This document shows, piece after piece, positions 51,250 to 61,340 of a stretch of 64,000 nucleotides of DNA. The position numbers were made by a program, and so were the translations under genes. The notes under the pieces are model-generated. The model searched no databases. It was not told the DNA's origin and was given only the letters and a program-made list of their open reading frames with translations. The DNA comes from JAIBJN01 sp963699495 (GTDB lineage: Bacteria; Actinomycetota; Thermoleophilia; Gaiellales; Gaiellaceae): positions 65,779-129,778 of the forward strand of contig CAVOUB010000007.1 of assembly GCA_963699495.1 (NCBI GenBank), in the 5' to 3' direction. Each line of letters opens with the position of its first letter. Position 1 is the first letter of the stretch.

Positions 51250-52682
51250 CAGTCCTCCGCGCCGGCGTACTCGGCCGGCTGCTCCGGGAGGTAGTCGACC
51301 GGGTACTCGAGGTGCTTCTCGAGCAGCCGCTTGATCTCGGCGAGGGCCTGCTCCTCGGTGACGCCGGGGACGTAGTTCGTGCCGGCCAGCGGCACCTTCG
51401 CCATGGCGGCCGCCTCGACCGTGAGGGCGCACAGATCCTCGGGCTCGAGCGAGTGGACGTTCGTCTTGCCGCACGCCCGCGCCAGCATCTGCACCTCGAG
51501 CGTCAGCGTGTGCAGGAAGTTGTAGACGCGCTCGGCTGCCTCGTCGACGACGAGGCGCTTGCGGAGCTCGGGGTCCTGGGTCGTGATCCCGACCGGGCAG
51601 CGGCCGCTGTGGCAGTGGTAGCACTGGCCTGCCGGGACGCCGATCGTGCCCTCGTAGTCGGTGACGCCGGGGATCTCCTTGTTGCAGTTCAGCGCCATGA
51701 GGGCCGCATGGCCGAGCGCGACCGCCTTCGCCCCGAGCGCGAGCGCCTTGGCGACGTCGCCGCCGTTGCGGATCCCGCCGGCGACCACGAGGTCGATCTC
51801 GTCCGCCAGACCGACGTCCTCGAGTGCGCGCCGTGCCTCGGGGATCGCAGCCATCAGCGGGATGCCGGTCTCCTCCGTCGCGATGTGCGGCCCCGCGCCG
51901 GTGCCGCCTTCGGCCCCGTCCAGGTAGATGACGTCGGGCCCGCATTTGGCCGCCATGCGCACGTCGTCGTACACGCGCGCCGCGCCGAGCTTGAGCTGGA
52001 TGGGAATCTGGTAGTCGGTCGCCTCGCGGATCTCCTGGATCTTCAGCGAGAGGTCGTCCGGGCCGAGCCAGTCCGGATGCCGCGCCGGAGAGCGCTGGTC
52101 GATCCCGGGCGGCAACGAGCGCATCTCGGCGACCTGCTCGGTCACCTTCTGGCCCATCAGGTGCCCGCCGAGGCCGACCTTGCAGCCCTGGCCGATGAAG
52201 AACTCGCACGCGTCGGCGAGCATCAGGTGGTGCGGGTTGAACCCGTACCTGCTCTGGATGCACTGGTAGTACCACTTCGTCGAAAGGTCGCGTTCAGGCG
52301 GGATCATCCCGCCCTCGCCCGAGCACGTGGCCGTGCCGGCCATGGAGGCGCCCTTGGCGAGCGCCATCTTCGCCTCCAGCGAGAGCGCGCCGAAGCTCAT
52401 GCCGGTGATGTAGACGGGGATGTCGAGCTCGATCGGCTTCTTTGCGAAGCGCGCGCCGAGGACGGTCTTCGTCTCGCACTTCTCGCGGTAGCCCTCGATC
52501 ACGAACCGGGTGAGCGTGCCCGGCATGAACATGAGCTCGTCCCAGTGCGGGATCTTCTTGAACATCGAGAAGCCGCGCATGCGATAGCGGCCCAGCTCGG
52601 CCTTCATGTGAATGTCGTTGATGACATCCGGCGTGAAGATCCGGCTGTGCCCGAGGACGGTGCGATCGGTCTCGTCAGGCAC
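51249..52682 (-). CDS. FMN-binding glutamate-synthase-like subunit (N-methylglutamate synthase MgsC / GlxD type)
   Basis: A 477-aa TIM-barrel protein like the synthase domain of glutamate synthase. It has PVYITGMSFGALSLEAKMAL, CSGEGGMIPPER, LKLGAARVYDDVRMAAKCG, YLDGAEGGTGAGPHIA, VVAGGIRNGGDVAKALALGA and Cys residues for a 3Fe-4S cluster in QCYHCHSGRCPVGITTQDP. The GTG start overlaps the previous stop by one base (TAGTG). As a separate polypeptide next to a class II amidotransferase and a GXGXG subunit it matches N-methylglutamate synthase (MgsABC). A divergent glutamate synthase is the alternative. Confidence 0.85.
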   Translation of the reverse strand: MPDETDRTVLGHSRIFTPDVINDIHMKAELGRYRMRGFSMFKKIPHWDELMFMPGTLTRFVIEGYREKCETKTVLGARFAKKPIELDIPVYITGMSFGALSLEAKMALAKGASMAGTATCSGEGGMIPPERDLSTKWYYQCIQSRYGFNPHHLMLADACEFFIGQGCKVGLGGHLMGQKVTEQVAEMRSLPPGIDQRSPARHPDWLGPDDLSLKIQEIREATDYQIPIQLKLGAARVYDDVRMAAKCGPDVIYLDGAEGGTGAGPHIATEETGIPLMAAIPEARRALEDVGLADEIDLVVAGGIRNGGDVAKALALGAKAVALGHAALMALNCNKEIPGVTDYEGTIGVPAGQCYHCHSGRCPVGITTQDPELRKRLVVDEAAERVYNFLHTLTLEVQMLARACGKTNVHSLEPEDLCALTVEAAAMAKVPLAGTNYVPGVTEEQALAEIKRLLEKHLEYPVDYLPEQPAEYAGAED

Positions 52683-53470
52683 TAGAGCACCAGCTTTCGT
52701 TCCGAGGGCTCGAGGTTGTCGTAGTTGTAGAGCTTCTTGCCGCACACGAACTTCTGGAACTCGGGCGGGTCGCCGAGGCCGTAGATCTCGAACTTCCGCT
52801 GGATGAGCTCGGTATCGGCCTCGTTCCACTCGCCCGGCACACAGTCGATGCCGAGCGACTTGACCTTGCCGGCGACGTAGATCGTGCCGTCGTACATCGA
52901 GTCGCCGAGGCCGGGGCCGACGTCTCCGCAGAGGATCTGACGGCCTCGCTGCATCATGAAGCCGGTCATCGTGCCGGCGTCCCCGCACACGATGACCGTG
53001 CCGCCCTTCTGGTCGATTCCGGTGCGCGCGCCGACCCTGCCTTTGACGAGGACGTCACCGCCGCGAATGGCCGCGGCCGTCAGCGAGCCCGCGTTGCCGT
53101 CGACGACGACCACGCCGGACATCATGTTCTCGCAGGCCGACCAGCCGACCCGGCCGGTGATGTGGATCTCGGGGCCGTCGATGAGGCCGCAGCCGAAGTA
53201 GCCGAGGCTGCCGCCGAACGTGATCCGGCAGCGGGTGAGGATGCCGACGCCGAGGGAGTGCTTGGAGCCGGGGTTGAGGACGGTGACGTCCGTGATCCCC
53301 TCCCCGTAGAGCAGGCGCCGCAGCTCCAGGTTGATCTGACGCGTGGTCAGGTCCTGCGCGTCGAAGGTCGCCTTGCCGCTCTCGATCTCGGCCGTGCCCG
53401 GCGCCTCGGCGAAAGGCTCGGCGAGCCCGCGCGCGTCGTACGTGATCCTCGACTCGCCTACCGCTGCCAC
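52682..53470 (-). CDS. GXGXG-domain glutamate-synthase-like subunit (MgsB / GlxC type)
   Basis: A 262-aa protein with the right-handed beta-helix of the glutamate synthase C-terminal domain: GSKHSLGVGILTRCRITFGG, GRVGWSACENMMSGVVVV, GDVLVKGRVGARTGIDQKGG, GDAGTMTGFMMQRG. It links amidotransferase and synthase parts in the holoenzyme. GTG start lies inside the end of the preceding gene (13-nt overlap). Confidence 0.85.
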   Translation of the reverse strand: MAAVGESRITYDARGLAEPFAEAPGTAEIESGKATFDAQDLTTRQINLELRRLLYGEGITDVTVLNPGSKHSLGVGILTRCRITFGGSLGYFGCGLIDGPEIHITGRVGWSACENMMSGVVVVDGNAGSLTAAAIRGGDVLVKGRVGARTGIDQKGGTVIVCGDAGTMTGFMMQRGRQILCGDVGPGLGDSMYDGTIYVAGKVKSLGIDCVPGEWNEADTELIQRKFEIYGLGDPPEFQKFVCGKKLYNYDNLEPSERKLVL

Positions 53471-54390
53471 ACCATCACCTCGCCCTCGTAGGGGTCGTAC
53501 GTGTCGATCTCGTGGTCGACGATCGCGCGGATCGCGATCTCCTCGGAGGCAAGGGCCACGACACCGTCCGATTCGTAGAGGACGAGCGGCTTGGCCGCCA
53601 TCTCGTCCTTGCAGACGCCGAGCGCGTCGGCCGTGACGGCGATGTAGGTGAACACGCCGTCGAGCTCCTCCAGCGAGTCGCGCATCGCGTCCTCGAGCTT
53701 CGCGCCCTCACTCATCTTCTCGGCGAGGTAGACGGCGATGATCTCGGAGTCGCACTCGGACTGGAAGCGGTGGCCGCTGCGCTCGAGCCGGCGCTTCCAC
53801 TGGAAGTAGTTCGTCAGCTGCCCGTTGTGGACGACGGCGACGTCGGAGAACGGATAGGCCCAGTACGGATGCGCGCCCGAGATGTCGACGTCGGACTCGG
53901 TCGCCATGCGGACGTGGCCGATCGCGTGCGTCCCCGTGAAGCCCTTGAGGTCGTACTGGTCGGCCACCTCCTCGGCGTCCCCGAGGTCCTTGATGATCTC
54001 GAGCGAATGGCCGAGCGACAGCACCTCAGCGTCCGGGATGTCCTCGATGCGGTCGGCGAGCTCCTTCAGCGTCCCGTTCGGAAGCGTGAACGCAACCCGG
54101 TAGGCGTACTCGGTCTCCTCCTCGACGTCGTGGATGTCGGCGTCCATCGCCTTGAGGCGCCGAATCACCTGATCCTGATGCCGGTCGAGCCGATCGGAGA
54201 ACTCGAAGTCACGCGGCGTGTTCGCATCGGCCAGCTTGTAGCGCATGACCAGCTGGTGGTCGTACGGCCGGTAGAGCGCATAGCCCGTCGAGTCCGGCCC
54301 TCGGTGCTTCATCGACTGGAGCATCCGCGTCATGTCGCGACCGATCTCGTGCGTGCCGTCGCGATAGATGATCCCTGCAATTCCGCACAT
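53458..54390 (-). CDS. Class II glutamine amidotransferase subunit (MgsA / GlxB type)
   Basis: A 310-aa Ntn hydrolase starting MCGIAGIIYRDG, so Cys2 is the nucleophile after Met removal. Other motifs: MKHRGPDSTGYALY, IGHVRMATESDVD, VVHNGQLTNYFQWKRRLE and SECDSEIIAVYLAEKM. In N-methylglutamate synthase the equivalent subunit handles gamma-glutamylmethylamide and passes methylamine to 2-oxoglutarate at the FMN subunit. Starts 14 nt after the GS-like gene. Confidence 0.87.
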   Translation of the reverse strand: MCGIAGIIYRDGTHEIGRDMTRMLQSMKHRGPDSTGYALYRPYDHQLVMRYKLADANTPRDFEFSDRLDRHQDQVIRRLKAMDADIHDVEEETEYAYRVAFTLPNGTLKELADRIEDIPDAEVLSLGHSLEIIKDLGDAEEVADQYDLKGFTGTHAIGHVRMATESDVDISGAHPYWAYPFSDVAVVHNGQLTNYFQWKRRLERSGHRFQSECDSEIIAVYLAEKMSEGAKLEDAMRDSLEELDGVFTYIAVTADALGVCKDEMAAKPLVLYESDGVVALASEEIAIRAIVDHEIDTYDPYEGEVMVWQR

Positions 54391-54404
54391 TCTGTGCTCG
54401 CTTT

Positions 54405-55802
54405 CTACGGAAGGACGTCGAGGTACTCGGTGACGTCCCAGTCGCTCACCTGCGCGCAGTAGCGCTCCCACTCGTCCTGCTTGTAGTGCATGAACACACG
54501 GTACATATCGCCGGGCAGAGCGGACTTGATCACGTCGTCGGCCTCGAGCGCGTCGAGCGCGTGCCCGAAGGTCATCGGGATCTTCTTGACCTCCTTGCCG
54601 GCCTCCATGGCGTCGTAGATGTTCCGCTCCTCGGGCTCGCCCGGATCGAGCTGGCGGTCGATCCCGTCCCGCATGGCCGCAATCAGTGCCGCCATCGACA
54701 GGTACGGGTTCACGGCGGAGTCGACGGAGCGGTATTCGAAACGGCCCGGCGCCGAGACGCGGAGCGCGGTCGTGCGGTTCTGGTAGCCCCAGTCGGCGAA
54801 GACCGGCGCCCAGAAGCCCGTGTCCCACAGCCGGCGGTACGAGTTCACCGTGGACGCGGTCACGGCGGTGAGGGCGCCGAGGTGCTCGAGGATCCCGCCG
54901 ATCGCGTAGAGGCCGATCTGGCTGGGCTTCTGGCGGTCGTCGGTGTCGGGATCGAAGGCGTTCTCGTCGCCGCGCCAGAGGGAGATGTTGTGATGGCAGC
55001 CGTTGGCCGAGACGCCCATGAACGGCTTGGGCATGAAGCACGGGAAGGCGTCGAGCTCGCGCCCGACCTGCTTGCAGATCTGGCGGAAGGTCGAGAGGTT
55101 GTCGGCCGTCTGCTCGGCGCGGTCGAAGCCGAAGTTCAGCTCGATCTGGCCGGGGGCGTCCTCGTGGTCGCCCTGGATCATGTCGAGCCCCATCCTCTGG
55201 CCGTACTCGATCACCTTGTGGATGATCGGCTGGAGCTCGGAGAACTGGTCGATGTGGTAGCAGTAGGGCTTCGTCTTGCCCTCGACGGAGGGCTCGCCCC
55301 TCTCGTCCAGCTTGAGCCACATCATCTCCGGCTCGGTGCCGGCTCGGAGGTGGAGGCCGGTCTCCTGCTCGAAGTCGGCCTGGATCTGCTTCAGGTTCGC
55401 GCGGCAGTCCGAGGTGAGGAAGGCGCCGGGATCCTCGCGCTCCTCGCGGTTGCGGAAGCACGTCACCCAGACGCGCGCGACCTGCGAGTCCCACGGCAGC
55501 GGCATGAAGGTCTCGGGCTCCGGCACGCCGACGAGCTCCGCCGCCTCGGGGCCGTAGCCGATGTAGTTGCCGTGCCTGTCGGTGAAGAGGTTGGCGGTCG
55601 CGCCGTAGACCAGCTGGAAGCCCTTGTTGGCGATCGTCTCCCAGTGGGGAGAGGGAACGCCCTTGCCCATGATGCGCCCCGTGACGGAGGGGAACTGGTA
55701 GTAGACGTACGTGATCCCGAGCTCGTCGATCTTCTTGCGGACCTCGGCGATCTTCTCGTCACGGCCCTCGGCGCTGACGAAGGCTTCAAGGTCTGTCGGC
55801 AC
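54405..55802 (-). CDS. Glutamine synthetase III-like enzyme, probably gamma-glutamylmethylamide synthetase
   Basis: A 465-aa GS-superfamily ligase. N-terminal beta-grasp: YVYYQFPSVTGRIMGKGVP. Catalytic domain: RAGTEPEMMWLKLDE, QGDHEDAPGQIELNFG, KPFMGVSANGCHHNISLWRG, VNSYRRLWDTGFWAPVFADW and RFEYRSVDSAVNPYLSMAAL. Type III/GlnT-like enzymes include gamma-glutamylmethylamide synthetase (GMAS), which joins methylamine to glutamate. Heading an operon with three NMGS-like subunits favours GMAS over housekeeping GS. ATG 55802 has GTAGGAGG upstream. Confidence 0.83.
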   Translation of the reverse strand: MPTDLEAFVSAEGRDEKIAEVRKKIDELGITYVYYQFPSVTGRIMGKGVPSPHWETIANKGFQLVYGATANLFTDRHGNYIGYGPEAAELVGVPEPETFMPLPWDSQVARVWVTCFRNREEREDPGAFLTSDCRANLKQIQADFEQETGLHLRAGTEPEMMWLKLDERGEPSVEGKTKPYCYHIDQFSELQPIIHKVIEYGQRMGLDMIQGDHEDAPGQIELNFGFDRAEQTADNLSTFRQICKQVGRELDAFPCFMPKPFMGVSANGCHHNISLWRGDENAFDPDTDDRQKPSQIGLYAIGGILEHLGALTAVTASTVNSYRRLWDTGFWAPVFADWGYQNRTTALRVSAPGRFEYRSVDSAVNPYLSMAALIAAMRDGIDRQLDPGEPEERNIYDAMEAGKEVKKIPMTFGHALDALEADDVIKSALPGDMYRVFMHYKQDEWERYCAQVSDWDVTEYLDVLP

Positions 55803-56105
55803 GTGCTTCCTCCTACATCTCGGCGTTGCGGCACGAGGCCGCCGGGTACAGGAAGGGGCAATACTATTGCCCTCCGTGACGCGGCTCTAGAGGCTACCGG
55901 CCGCCCTTCGAATGCGAGCGCTCCAGGCAGCGCAGCGACACTGAAGTTAGACGCGCGTGCGCGGGGGCCGGCCGCGGGCCTCCCTCCGCTTCCAGCCTAT
56001 CGCCGACTTTCGCACCGATGGGTGACGCAAGGGGTCGAAAGTGTGACGACGTGTGACGATCTCCTGCCCGTCTCGGCCACCCGACGGCCCGACTAGACTC
56101 GCCGC
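55803..56105. promoter_or_regulatory. Divergent control region, GS-like operon versus purD
   Basis: This 303-bp space holds a perfect 17-bp palindrome, GGGCAATACTATTGCCC (55856–55872), about 55 nt before the GS-like start: a strong operator candidate. Next to purD, TAGACT (56094–56099) ends 6 nt before the GTG. A short direct repeat GTGTGACGA occurs at 56041 and 56051. I see no RNA gene in the remaining sequence. Confidence 0.6.
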
Positions 56106-57326
56106 GTGGACGTCCTGATCGTCGGCGGCGGAGGACGCGAGCACGCGCTTGCGTGGAAGATCGCCCAGAGCACGCATCTCGGCGAGCTCCACGCGACGCC
56201 GGGCAACCCCGGAATCGCGGCACTCGGCACGTGCCATTCGGCCGGCGCCGACGACCCGGAGGCGGTGCTCGCTCTCTGTCGGCGGCTCGGGGTCGACCTC
56301 GTGGTCGTCGGGCCGGAGGCGCCGCTCGTCGGCGGCCTGGCCGACGAGCTTCGCCGGGCGGGCGTCGCAGTCTTCGGGCCGAGCGCTGCCGCCGCCCGCA
56401 TCGAGGGCTCGAAGTCGTTCGCCAAGGAGGTCCTGCAGGCAGCGGGCGTCCCCACCGCGGAAGAGCTCGGGGAGCCGCGCGCGCCCTGTGTCGTCAAAGC
56501 CGACGGCCTGGCGGCCGGAAAAGGCGTCTTCGTCTGCCATACCGATGCCGAGCTCGCAGCTGCGCTGCCTCGCGCCGAGGCTCTCGGGGGCCGCGTCGTG
56601 ATCGAGGAGCTGTTGGAAGGCGAGGAGGTCTCGCTCTTCGCCCTCTGCGACGGCACGAACGCGCTCGCGCTCGCGCCCGCTCAGGACTTCAAGCGCCTGC
56701 TCGACGGCGATCAGGGCCCGAACACCGGCGGCATGGGCAGCTACTCGCCCGTGCCGTGGCTCGGCGAGGGCCGGGCGGAGGAGCTCGTCGAAGCCGTGCA
56801 CCGACCTGTGCTGCGGGAGCTGGCCGCACGGGGCGCGCCCTTCCAGGGGCTGCTCTACGCGGGGCTGATGTTGTCCGAGAACGGCCCGCACGTGCTCGAG
56901 TTCAACTGCCGCTTCGGCGATCCCGAGACCCAGGCGATCCTGCCGAGGCTCGAGGGCGACCTCTTGCAGGCTCTCGCGGGGGTCGCGACCGGGTCGCTCG
57001 ACGGGGTCGAGCTCGCAGCAGGGCCGGAGACGGCCGTCACCGTCGTCCTGGCCGCGGCCGGCTACCCCGACGCGCCCGAGACGGGTGTGCCGATCGCCGG
57101 CATCGAGGACGCCGAGGCCGAGGGGGCATTGGTCTTCCATGCCGGCACGACTCGCCGGGACGACTCCCTCGTGACCTCCGGAGGGCGCGTGCTCGACGTC
57201 ACGGCGCTCGGCGATTCGCTCTCCGACGCCCGCGAGCGCGCCTACCGCGCGGTCGAGCGCATCGGCCTGCCGGGAGTGCAGTACCGTCACGACATCGCGC
57301 TCGGAGCCGTGCACGTCAATGCCTGA
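56106..57326 (+). CDS. purD: Phosphoribosylamine–glycine ligase
   Basis: A 406-aa ATP-grasp enzyme for step 2 of purine synthesis (phosphoribosylamine + glycine to GAR). It begins VLIVGGGGREHALAWKI and carries FAKEVLQAAGVPTAEE, VVKADGLAAGKGVFVC, DFKRLLDGDQGPNTGGMGSY and FNCRFGDPETQAILPRL. Slightly shorter than E. coli PurD (429 aa). GTG start with a -10 only 6 nt upstream suggests a leaderless mRNA. Overlaps purE by 8 nt. Confidence 0.95.
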   Translation: MDVLIVGGGGREHALAWKIAQSTHLGELHATPGNPGIAALGTCHSAGADDPEAVLALCRRLGVDLVVVGPEAPLVGGLADELRRAGVAVFGPSAAAARIEGSKSFAKEVLQAAGVPTAEELGEPRAPCVVKADGLAAGKGVFVCHTDAELAAALPRAEALGGRVVIEELLEGEEVSLFALCDGTNALALAPAQDFKRLLDGDQGPNTGGMGSYSPVPWLGEGRAEELVEAVHRPVLRELAARGAPFQGLLYAGLMLSENGPHVLEFNCRFGDPETQAILPRLEGDLLQALAGVATGSLDGVELAAGPETAVTVVLAAAGYPDAPETGVPIAGIEDAEAEGALVFHAGTTRRDDSLVTSGGRVLDVTALGDSLSDARERAYRAVERIGLPGVQYRHDIALGAVHVNA

Positions 57327-57819
57327 GGAGAGCCCCCTCCCGCTCCCGGTCCTCGAGGACTTCGAAGAGGTCGGACCGCTGGTCGGCATCCTCATCGGCT
57401 CCGAGTCGGATCGCGACGCCGTCGAGCCCGCGTGCGTCGAGCTGGACGAGCGCGGCATCTCCTGGGAGCTCAAGGTGCTCTCCGCGCACCGTGATCCACG
57501 GGCCGTCGCGGAGTACGCGTCCACCGCCGCGCTTCGGGGAACCAGGGTGCTCATCGCCGGCGCCGGGATGGCGGCCGCGCTGCCGGGCGTGGTCGCCGCC
57601 TATACCGACCTCCCGGTGATCGGCGTGCCGCTCACGTCCTCGAAGAGCGTCATGGGCGGTCTCGACGCCCTTCTCTCGATCGCGCAGATGCCGCCCGGGG
57701 TCCCCGTCGCATGCGTCTCGGTGAACGGCTCACGAAACGCCGCGATCCTCGCGGCAAAGATCCTGGCGCAGGGAGGCGGCTACCCGGGGACGCCGGGCAG
57801 GCCCACGTCAGAGCTCTAG
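57319..57819 (+). CDS. purE: N5-carboxyaminoimidazole ribonucleotide mutase
   Basis: A 166-aa class I PurE: VGILIGSESDRDAVEPACVE, LSAHRDPRAVAEYASTA (SAHR motif), AGAGMAAALPGVVAAYTDLP, GVPLTSSKSVMGGLDALLSI and QMPPGVPVACVSVNG. Converts N5-CAIR to CAIR, so a PurK is expected elsewhere in the genome. Coupled to purD. Confidence 0.95.
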   Translation: MPEESPLPLPVLEDFEEVGPLVGILIGSESDRDAVEPACVELDERGISWELKVLSAHRDPRAVAEYASTAALRGTRVLIAGAGMAAALPGVVAAYTDLPVIGVPLTSSKSVMGGLDALLSIAQMPPGVPVACVSVNGSRNAAILAAKILAQGGGYPGTPGRPTSEL

Positions 57820-57853
57820 GGACCTTTCGCGCGGCTCGCCGCGTACCGGGTGA

Positions 57854-58870
57854 GTGCGCACCTCGCTCGTGCTGCTCGCAGCGGCCGCCCTCGCAGTCTC
57901 CTGCGGCTCGGAGCCGAATGCCCACTCGCCCGAGGCGACGTCGTCGGTCTCGGCCGACACGGCGTCCACGGAGAGGGCAGGCGGACGGTACGGGCTGACG
58001 ATCGCCGCTCCGGACGGTTGGGACGAGGAGATCACCCGCGGCGCGATCCGTTTCGCCAATCGGGCGCTCCCCGAGCTCGCGCTCTGTGGTGGCCCTCGCG
58101 AGCTCCGGCCCGACGACCTCGTCGTCGACGTCCTGGAGCGTGACCCGCCTCCCTCCGAACAGTCGTACTTCCCACAGGTCGACGAGCCGCCTCGGCTCGC
58201 CGCCGCGGACTTCCACACGCCGGAGCCCGGCACGTATCCCGACACGCACGCGTACGCGAACGTCCCCTTTTCCCTGGGCGGCCGCTTCTTCGTCGTCTTC
58301 GCCGAGTCCGGCACCCGCTCCGTCGCGCCCGAGGTCGTCAACGAAGCGAACGCGGCGCTCTCCACGCTCACAGTCGAGCGGGGAGACTTCTACCCCGGCG
58401 ACGTGGATCCGGCCTCGTTCGCGGCCGCCGAGGGCTGGCACACGGGGTCGAGCGGGCCGCTGCCCGTGCACTCCGACGGGGACTACACGGTTTCCTGGGC
58501 TGCGACGGTCCCCTATCTGGACGAGTGGGACGCGCTTCCCATGTACGACACGCTCGAGACGCTACCGTCGGACGGGATCGTGATCCGGGTCTCCCTGGCC
58601 CGCTCCTGCGACCCCAGCGGCCCCGGGCAGCGGTGGCCGGTTCGACCCCAGCCGTACGGGCTCGCCAACTTCGAGCTCAACCCGCGGTGGGAGGGCCAGG
58701 TGCGCGACATCCCCGAGTACCAGCTCTGGACGCGCGTGGAAGGGCAGTACGACGTCGACGTTCGCGCCTACTTCGGTCAGGCGGCCCCGACCGAGGAGAT
58801 GCGGGCGCGCGCCCAGGATGAGCTCGACCGCCTCGAGCTGCCCGACTGGGGCCCGTGGGAGCTCGAGTAG
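57854..58870 (+). CDS. Hypothetical lipoprotein within the purine cluster
   Basis: A 338-aa protein with signal MRTSLVLLAAAALAVSCGSE; the lipobox Cys is at residue 17. A Ser/Thr/Ala linker (to about residue 42) leads into a soluble beta-rich part with GGRYGLTIAAPDGWDEEI, PFSLGGRFFVVFAESG and a second domain GDYTVSWAATVPYLDEW. No known family. GTG start 57854. It sits between purE and purB but its cell-surface location makes a role in purine synthesis unlikely. Confidence 0.7.
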   Translation: MRTSLVLLAAAALAVSCGSEPNAHSPEATSSVSADTASTERAGGRYGLTIAAPDGWDEEITRGAIRFANRALPELALCGGPRELRPDDLVVDVLERDPPPSEQSYFPQVDEPPRLAAADFHTPEPGTYPDTHAYANVPFSLGGRFFVVFAESGTRSVAPEVVNEANAALSTLTVERGDFYPGDVDPASFAAAEGWHTGSSGPLPVHSDGDYTVSWAATVPYLDEWDALPMYDTLETLPSDGIVIRVSLARSCDPSGPGQRWPVRPQPYGLANFELNPRWEGQVRDIPEYQLWTRVEGQYDVDVRAYFGQAAPTEEMRARAQDELDRLELPDWGPWELE

Positions 58871-58900
58871 GCAACCTGCGCGCTCACTAGACTTGGCGGT

Positions 58901-60233
<1,333 letters not shown>

Positions 60234-60241
<8 letters not shown>

Positions 60242-61095
60242 GGCCGTCCACGTCGCAAGTGGGAAAGTCAGGGAGATCTACGAGCTCGACGAAGACCGGC
60301 TCCTGCTCGTCGCGAGCGACCGCATCTCCACTTTCGACGTCGTGCTCCCGACCGAGATTCCGGACAAAGGGCGCGTGCTCACGGGCCTCTCCGGCTTCTG
60401 GTTCGCGCGTACGCGCGACATCGCGCCCAACCATCTCCTCGCTCTTCAGGCCGACGGGCGGTCGACCGAGGCACGGCGGCTCTCGATGCTCCCGATCGAG
60501 TGCGTCGTCCGCGGCTACCTGGCCGGCTCCGGCTGGAAGGACTACCTGGCCACCGGCGAGGTCTGCGGCCACCGGCTCCCGGCCGGGCCTCCGCGAGTCG
60601 GACAAGCTCCCGGCTCCGATCTTCACGCCCGCGACGAAGGCCCAAGAGGGTCACGACGAGAACATCGACCGCAGGCGCGCAGCCGAGCTCGTGGGCGCGG
60701 AGCTCTTCGCCCAGGCCGAGGGGATCTCGCTCGCGCTGTACGAGCATGCGTCGGCGTACGCGGCCGACCGCGGCATCGTGATCGCAGACACGAAGTTCGA
60801 GCTCGGGATCGATCCCGGCGGGGTCCTCACCCTCGGCGACGAAGCGCTAACGCCCGACTCCTCCCGCTTCTGGCCGGCCGACCAGTACGAGCCGGGGCGC
60901 GGCCAGCCGTCGTTCGACAAGCAGTACGTGCGGGACTACTGCGAGTCGCTGGGCTGGGACAAGGCACCGCCCGGCCCGGAGCTCCCGCAGGAGGTCGTGG
61001 ACGGGACCCGCGCCCGTTACGTCGAGGCCTTCGAGCGCGTCACCGGGATCGATTTCTCCGACTACCTGGCCAACCCGGCAGTGGTGCTCCGATGA
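60234..61095 (+). CDS. purC: Phosphoribosylaminoimidazole-succinocarboxamide synthase (one frameshift)
   Basis: SAICAR synthase, 286 aa after correction. N-terminal: SGKVREIYELDEDRLLLVAS, DRISTFDVVLPTEIPDKG and LPIECVVRGYLAGSGWKDY. After one extra G at GCCGGGCC (60585–60587) the frame continues with ESDKLPAPIFTPATKAQEG, HDENIDRRRAAELVG, IVIADTKFELGID and DQYEPGRGQPSFDKQYVRDY. The 862-nt span is 287 codons plus one base. As purC is normally essential without purine salvage, this is most likely a sequence error. Confidence 0.93.
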
Positions 61096-61340
61096 GGGCA
61101 ACGGTCCTCGTTCGTCCCAAGCACGGCATCCTCGACCCGCAGGGCGAGGCCGTGGAGCAGTCGCTCCGCCAGCTCGGGTTTCCGGTCGGCGACGCGAGAG
61201 TCGGCCGGGTGATCGACCTCGAGGTCGACGCCCCGAGCAGCGAGGAGGCGCGCGCCCAGGTCGAGCAGATGTGCGAGCGCCTGCTGGCCAACCCGTTGAT
61301 CGAGAGCTACGTGATCGAGCTCGAGGATCGGCAGGCATGA
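61092..61340 (+). CDS. purS: Phosphoribosylformylglycinamidine synthase subunit PurS
   Basis: An 82-aa PurS: ATVLVRPKHGILDPQGEAVE, LGFPVGDARVGRVIDLEVD, CERLLANPLIESYVIEL. It bridges PurQ and PurL in the three-part FGAM synthase. ATGA overlaps on both sides (purC stop and purQ start). Confidence 0.95.
   Translation: MRATVLVRPKHGILDPQGEAVEQSLRQLGFPVGDARVGRVIDLEVDAPSSEEARAQVEQMCERLLANPLIESYVIELEDRQA

Noticed and set aside
55947..57554. 535-aa minus-strand open frame opposite purD and purE
   Set aside because: It covers two certain purine genes on the other strand and shows no motif; a shadow.
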